In this document: piece by piece, positions 59,823 through 64,000 of the stretch
Position numbering within the stretch: position 1 is the stretch's first letter
Layout: each line of letters opens with the position of its first letter
DNA from: CAYGYG01 sp964354155
GTDB lineage: Bacteria; Hydrothermota; Tepidihabitantia; SM23-42; CAYGYG01
Direction: 5' to 3'
Assembly: GCA_964354155.1 (NCBI GenBank)
Contig: CAYGYG010000015.1
Span: forward strand, 1-64,000
DNA length: 64,000 bases
Position numbers and translations under genes: made by a program
Notes under the pieces: generated by a model
What the model was told of the DNA's origin: nothing
Seen by the model: only the letters and a program-made list of their open reading frames with translations
Databases searched by the model: none

Positions 59823-60979
59823 ATCGCTGCTCCCTTATTCTCATTGCTGTGCGGCACGAAAATCACGAACATCGTCCGACCCGGCACCGATTCCTTCAGG
59901 GTCAGCCGGCCGCCATGGTATTCTTCAATGATCCGCTTGGCCAGGACCAAACCCAGGCCCCAACCGTATTTCTTGGTGGTGTAGCCGGCCCGGAAAATGT
60001 CTTTTTCCTTTTGGGCGGCGATGCCCGGTCCGGTGTCGAGCAGCTCAATCGCCACCTGGCTGCCGGCCTCATACAGTCTTACCTTTACCTGACCCGGGGT
60101 CGAGCCGATCGCATCGAGGCTGTTCTTGACGATGTTTTCGATCGCCCAGCCGAAAAGGACTTCGTCGGCGAAGATCCTGGCCTCGGTCTCGTACTGAGCG
60201 GACAACGTGACACCCCGGTGGGCACGCCGCTGCATGTAGTGAATAACGGCCTCAATGATGGGCCGGGGCGCGGTTTCGATCAGCTTGGGCGGCTGGCCGA
60301 TCCGCGAGAATTTCTCGAGCACGGCCCGCATCCGACGCGCGTCTTCGTTGACCCCCTCAATGATCTCCGCGTCCAGCCGGCCCTTCATCGTCTCGATCCA
60401 GCCGACCAGCGAAGAAAGCGGGGTGGCGAGCTGGTGGGCGGTCTCCTTGGCCAGCGAGGTCCAGATCTTCTCTTCTTCATTCTTCTTGAACATCAGGTAG
60501 CCCCAGAAACCGCTCGATAGAAATAACAGCAGGAAGAAGGTCTCAAGCCAGGGTAAAAGACGGAGCGTCCGGGCGAAGTTCGAAAGCCCGTAGTGGACTT
60601 GCCCGACCACGATCTCGCCGCCGCTCGTGATCGCGATCGGAATCGGGGCGTACTCGCGGTCGAGCCGTGCAATCACCTTCGTTAAGTCCTTCTCGCCGAC
60701 GTTCTTCCAGAACGTCGGCTTGCCTTCGTTGTCGGTAAGCACCACCGGGAAATCTATTTTCTGGATCACTTCCATAAACAGGATGTTCATTATCGCCTCT
60801 TCGTCCACCTTGGGCCCGGCCGCGTAGCTTGCGAACATTCGCGAAGCCGTCTCCGTCTCTTTTCGGATGCGTCTGGTCAACTTGTCCGTATAGTAGTAGG
60901 TGATCGCGGCCATGACCAAAATGCCGATCAGGAAATAGACCTGGAGCACCCGCGAAGTCAGTCTAGTCTGAAATCGCAC
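59819..60979 (-). CDS. Sensor histidine kinase, probable PorX partner (PorY-like)
   Basis: About 386 residues from a GTG at 60979 inside the end of the GGDEF gene. Two membrane helices (~12-32 and ~165-183) flank a periplasmic sensor. The H-box ETAHQLATPLSSLVGW has the His-Gln pattern seen in PorY-like kinases. The ATPase domain shows WAIENIVKNSLDAI (N-box), LLDTGPGI (G1) and KKYGWGLGLVLAKRI (G2). Adjacent and overlapping with the PorX gene, so the pair is a direct two-component system. The signal is unknown. Confidence 0.88.
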   Translation of the reverse strand: MRFQTRLTSRVLQVYFLIGILVMAAITYYYTDKLTRRIRKETETASRMFASYAAGPKVDEEAIMNILFMEVIQKIDFPVVLTDNEGKPTFWKNVGEKDLTKVIARLDREYAPIPIAITSGGEIVVGQVHYGLSNFARTLRLLPWLETFFLLLFLSSGFWGYLMFKKNEEEKIWTSLAKETAHQLATPLSSLVGWIETMKGRLDAEIIEGVNEDARRMRAVLEKFSRIGQPPKLIETAPRPIIEAVIHYMQRRAHRGVTLSAQYETEARIFADEVLFGWAIENIVKNSLDAIGSTPGQVKVRLYEAGSQVAIELLDTGPGIAAQKEKDIFRAGYTTKKYGWGLGLVLAKRIIEEYHGGRLTLKESVPGRTMFVIFVPHSNENKGAAI

Positions 60980-63458
60980 TGTCGCCTTTGCCTTTGGCCC
61001 GGTACAGGGCCTGGTCGACCCGGTCAATCAGCCCCCCGGCTTCCTGCGCGTCGACCGGGTAGGTCGCAATGCCGATACTCGACGTCAACTGCGTTCCGTT
61101 TGAGAACTGATGCGCTTCAAGGCGCATTTTCAAGCGTGAAGCCAGCCGGAAGGCCTCGACCTTATCGGTCTCGGGCAAAACGACCACGAACTCGTCGCCG
61201 CCATACCGCGTCAGGATATCGCTGGTGCGCACGTTGCCGGCGATAAGCCGGGAGAAATCCCTGAGCACGACGTCACCGTAGAGATGGCCGTGGGTGTCGT
61301 TATATTTCTTGAAGTCATCAATATCGAGCATCATGAGGGAAAACGCGTGCCGGAACCTTTTGGATCGCTCGATCTCGGCCCCCAGGCACGTAATCAGGTA
61401 CCGGTAGTTAAAGGCGCCGGTCATCTCGTCGGTCACCGACAGGGTCTCGACCTCCTCGTACAGGAGGTTGTTTTCAAGCGCCACCGCGATATGCGAACCA
61501 AGGATGGAAAGCAGAATCAAGTCATTGTCGTTGAGTGAGTTCTTGCCCTCGCGCTCGACATTGAGCACGCCCACCGTTCTGCCCTTCACGCTCAGGGGCA
61601 CGGCGATTTCCGACCGCTGATCTTTCTTGTCCCCGACGTAGTTGGGCTCCTGACGCGTGTCCAGGACGAGCCGCGGCACGCCTTCCCGCGCCACGAGTCC
61701 GCAGATCCCGTCCCGTCCGATCTTCAGTCTCATCGCATCCGGCTTCACGCCGAAGCGGCCCTGGTAGGAACGGACGTACAGCTCCTCGGTCTTCTGGTCG
61801 ACGAGCAGAATCGCGACATTGGCGTAGTTGAGCTGGTCCCGGATCGTCGCGAAAATCTTCTTGAGCAGGTCGTCAAAAGAGGCCGAGATCGTGCCGATGT
61901 GCGCGGTCGACTGATAAAGGACTTTCAGCGAAGAGGCCAGGTTCTCGACGCGCCGGAACATCTCGGCGTTCTCAACCGCCAATCCAACGAAGTCGGCAAA
62001 TGCCTCGAGCAGGCGTATCTTGCGAATCGTCGGCACTCTCCGGTCGAGCGGACGGTCCACCGAAATCATGCCCTTGAGTTTCCCTTCCTTGGCAAAGATG
62101 GGCACGATGAGAATGTCATTGGGGTGCCAGACGCCTTCCGGGACATCGGTGAGGTAATCCTCGCCGTAGGTATATTTGATCGCGTAATTATCCAGCTCGG
62201 CGGTGCGTTGGCGATAGCGGATGTAGAACGAATGCGACACCTTGAATCGTTCGTTCATCAGAACCTGGATCTCGGCCAGCGGTGGGTGCGTCTTCTGGAA
62301 TTCCCGGAACTCCTCCGCCGGTATCCCCGCCGCGGCAACCCGGTCAAAACACTCCGTCTCGGCGTGGAGAAAAGAAAGCACCAACCGGTCAAACCCGAGA
62401 ATCTCGCGCGCCTTCTTGATGATGAGATTGATCAGGTAGTCAAACTCCATCGACGTCAGCAGGGAACGGGCCAGATCCTGGAGCGCCAGATTCTCATTCA
62501 GGGCGCGGTTTAGACTCTCGAAAGAGTCAATTCGTTCCAGGGCGACCGATGCCTGATTGGCCAGGAAACGAAGCGTCGTGATGTCTTCGCTTTCGAAGTT
62601 GTGGTAGACGTTGTCGTACATGACAAACAGACCGCTGGTTTCGCCCCGGATCATCACCGGCACGAAGAGCACGGATTTGGTGTCCTTGTTGGGCAGGATG
62701 CTCTTCACTTCCGGAAATTCCTCGACGTCGCTTATCGCCATGCTCGTTCGCTTTAGAAACAGCTGATTGTAGAGCCCGAGCGGCAAATCGCGCACCGCCA
62801 CTTCTTTGATGGGCGACAGTTTCAGAATGCCTTCCTCCGCCACGGCCAGGATCACTTTATCCGTCGCCAGGAGTTCGCGCGAGGAATTGACCATCGCAGT
62901 GAGAATGCGTTCTTTGTCCATCAGGGCGGCGATCCGCAAATTCAAATCGTTGATGACCTGCGTCTCCTTCATGCGTTGTTTTGACTGAGCCCGGATCTGT
63001 AATCCCGACTGGATGACCCGGAGGGCATCATGGACCAACCGGCGATTGGCCCGGTTGAAAGAAAACGCCATTTTATGGTAGACTTTAATCAGGTAGTCGG
63101 TCGTCCCGAATTTGAGTCGAAAATTGTCCAGATGGGCGAAGCCCGCCTGACGCATGAACGCTTTTTCATCGTGGGAAATCGGACGGCTGCCTCCCAGAAA
63201 CTCCATCTCCCCGGGCAGGAAACCGGGCTCCCGACCGGCTTTCGACCGGTTCACCTTGATGCCACCGTGGTCTTTACTGAAGATGACGAATGCCTTGCCC
63301 CCGCAGCTACGCCGGATCATTTCCGCGATGTCCTCGATCGTCACGTTGAGCAGGTCAATGCCCAACAGCTTGGCCATCACCTCGGTTCTTTCCCGGCGGA
63401 CCACGATCAACACCACGACCAGGATCACCAGGAACGCAACCGCGACTTCCAGCATCAT
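60963..63458 (-). CDS. Membrane-anchored GAF-GAF-GGDEF diguanylate cyclase
   Basis: 831 residues. An N-terminal membrane helix (~3-20) is followed by a short alpha-beta domain, then two or three GAF domains (~175-320, ~335-500, ~510-650). The GGDEF domain (~665-825) has an intact active site YGGDEFVVVLPETD and an RxxD inhibitory site (RTSD) five residues before it. It would make cyclic di-GMP under control of ligands bound to the GAF domains. It overlaps both neighbours and so is translated with the PorX/kinase genes. Confidence 0.92.
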   Translation of the reverse strand: MMLEVAVAFLVILVVVLIVVRRERTEVMAKLLGIDLLNVTIEDIAEMIRRSCGGKAFVIFSKDHGGIKVNRSKAGREPGFLPGEMEFLGGSRPISHDEKAFMRQAGFAHLDNFRLKFGTTDYLIKVYHKMAFSFNRANRRLVHDALRVIQSGLQIRAQSKQRMKETQVINDLNLRIAALMDKERILTAMVNSSRELLATDKVILAVAEEGILKLSPIKEVAVRDLPLGLYNQLFLKRTSMAISDVEEFPEVKSILPNKDTKSVLFVPVMIRGETSGLFVMYDNVYHNFESEDITTLRFLANQASVALERIDSFESLNRALNENLALQDLARSLLTSMEFDYLINLIIKKAREILGFDRLVLSFLHAETECFDRVAAAGIPAEEFREFQKTHPPLAEIQVLMNERFKVSHSFYIRYRQRTAELDNYAIKYTYGEDYLTDVPEGVWHPNDILIVPIFAKEGKLKGMISVDRPLDRRVPTIRKIRLLEAFADFVGLAVENAEMFRRVENLASSLKVLYQSTAHIGTISASFDDLLKKIFATIRDQLNYANVAILLVDQKTEELYVRSYQGRFGVKPDAMRLKIGRDGICGLVAREGVPRLVLDTRQEPNYVGDKKDQRSEIAVPLSVKGRTVGVLNVEREGKNSLNDNDLILLSILGSHIAVALENNLLYEEVETLSVTDEMTGAFNYRYLITCLGAEIERSKRFRHAFSLMMLDIDDFKKYNDTHGHLYGDVVLRDFSRLIAGNVRTSDILTRYGGDEFVVVLPETDKVEAFRLASRLKMRLEAHQFSNGTQLTSSIGIATYPVDAQEAGGLIDRVDQALYRAKGKGDSAISD

Positions 63459-64000
63459 AAAACCCGCCTGAAAATAGCGCGCGCCAGCATACCCACGTCA
63501 TCATCCGGCCCCAGGTAGGCCTCGCTCATCAGTAACAGCGGCAGGGTCCGCTCGTCGCCCTCGCCGATCACAAGCCACTCCGTACCGACCGGCGCCGCCT
63601 TCGGGCTGAGCAACACGGCCGACCCCGGCCACCGGCTTCTGATCTCATCAACCGGATGGTCCCCCTTGCGGTCGTTGACAAAGAGCAACGGTTTATATTT
63701 CTTCCCCAGAGCGCCGGCCAGCGATTTCTTCTGCTGTTTATCCAACGGAAACAGGGATTCGGCACTGCGCGGGGTCACCGACCACAGGGCGAAAACCTCA
63801 TTTCGGTTTCCGGTCATAAGGTCAAGATTGTAGTATGGGAACATCCGCCCGGCGTGCAGGCCGAGCCGAAAACGGGCCCGGACCAGGTAGGCCATCGCCT
63901 GGTTCGGCACCGACCCCAAATCAACAAGAACATCACAGACCGCCGCCGCAAGCTTCTCTTTCAGCGCCTGGAAGGTCCGGTTGAAGAGCTTGATCGGTGG
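63455..64000 (-). CDS. Unrecognised protein, 5' end outside window
   Basis: At least 181 residues; the frame is open to the right edge, and the TTG at 63919 is not a necessary start. Visible parts are VCDVLVDLGSVPNQAMAYLVRARFRL, then NLDLMTGNRNEVFALWSVT, and a C-terminal LPLLLMSEAYLGPDDDVGMLARAIF. The alternating strand/helix pattern suggests an alpha-beta fold, perhaps related to P-loop regulators, but no motif confirms this. The stop overlaps the GGDEF gene by four bases, so it heads (or is within) the operon. Confidence 0.6.
   Translation of the reverse strand, partial: PPIKLFNRTFQALKEKLAAAVCDVLVDLGSVPNQAMAYLVRARFRLGLHAGRMFPYYNLDLMTGNRNEVFALWSVTPRSAESLFPLDKQQKKSLAGALGKKYKPLLFVNDRKGDHPVDEIRSRWPGSAVLLSPKAAPVGTEWLVIGEGDERTLPLLLMSEAYLGPDDDVGMLARAIFRRVL

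Overview
The window (about 57% G+C, genes on both strands, tightly packed operons with 4-base start/stop overlaps) looks like a chromosome segment of a Gram-negative, anaerobic bacterium from an uncultured FCB-type candidate phylum (WOR-3/Stahlbacteria, TA06, Zixibacteria or Cloacimonadota-like). This placement is inference. It rests on LptF/LptG, a TonB-dependent receptor and an AsmA protein (two membranes); secreted proteins ending in type IX-like C-terminal domains together with a PorX-type regulator; and a CO-dehydrogenase-type protein plus NADH/NADPH/ferredoxin flavoproteins (anaerobic redox metabolism). No respiratory complex, rRNA, IS element, prophage or CRISPR array is visible.

Layout. 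1-0.95 kb: HEPN/MNT toxin-antitoxin pair (HEPN cut by the window edge) with paired operators. 1-8 kb: acylating acetaldehyde dehydrogenase and surface/envelope proteins, ending in a TonB-dependent receptor. 8-14.7 kb: a large cyclase-ATPase-TPR signalling protein, a divergent CooS-type protein lacking one C-cluster cysteine, and a flavoprotein. 15-19 kb: C25-like secreted peptidase, DUF2284 protein, a glycine/aspartate repeat protein, a palindromic element and tRNA-Glu. 19.5-23 kb: argF with a methyltransferase, an ArsR regulator with matching operators on both sides, and rtcA. 23-25.7 kb: an A+T-rich patch with a YARHG protein and a class V aminotransferase. 25.8-35 kb: FG-GAP secreted protein, then a five-gene redox operon nuoE-nuoF-nuoG-like-nfnA-nfnB, and a MoxR ATPase. 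35-39.4 kb: DnaA-box cluster, ilvE-rpiB, a fibronectin-like lipoprotein, a 50-residue Cys-rich protein and speB. 39.4-45 kb: pseudopilin-like protein, DUF3467, CCA-adding enzyme, M50 protease, AsmA, mutM. 45-50.6 kb: VWA protein, Ig-like lipoprotein, Lrp-type domain, ABC exporter. 50.7-57 kb: cutA-purC-lptF-lptG, ddl, GT39-like membrane protein. 57-64 kb: six overlapping minus-strand genes, (unknown)-GGDEF/GAF-histidine kinase-PorX-folK-dNK.

A strong genome-wide habit is visible. Nearly every promoter is TTGAC(A/T)-N16-TA(T/C)AAT, with the spacer exactly 16 in 24 of the 25 cases found. In seven genes the start codon lies 5-7 bases after the -10 box, so these mRNAs should be leaderless. Genes with longer leaders carry AAGGAGG-type ribosome sites.

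How the parts join: the tRNA lacks an encoded CCA, and a CCA-adding enzyme is present. The type IX-like tails on the C25-like and FG-GAP proteins fit the PorX/PorY-like pair at the other end. The redox operon would connect NADH, ferredoxin and NADPH pools, which also feed the acetaldehyde dehydrogenase.
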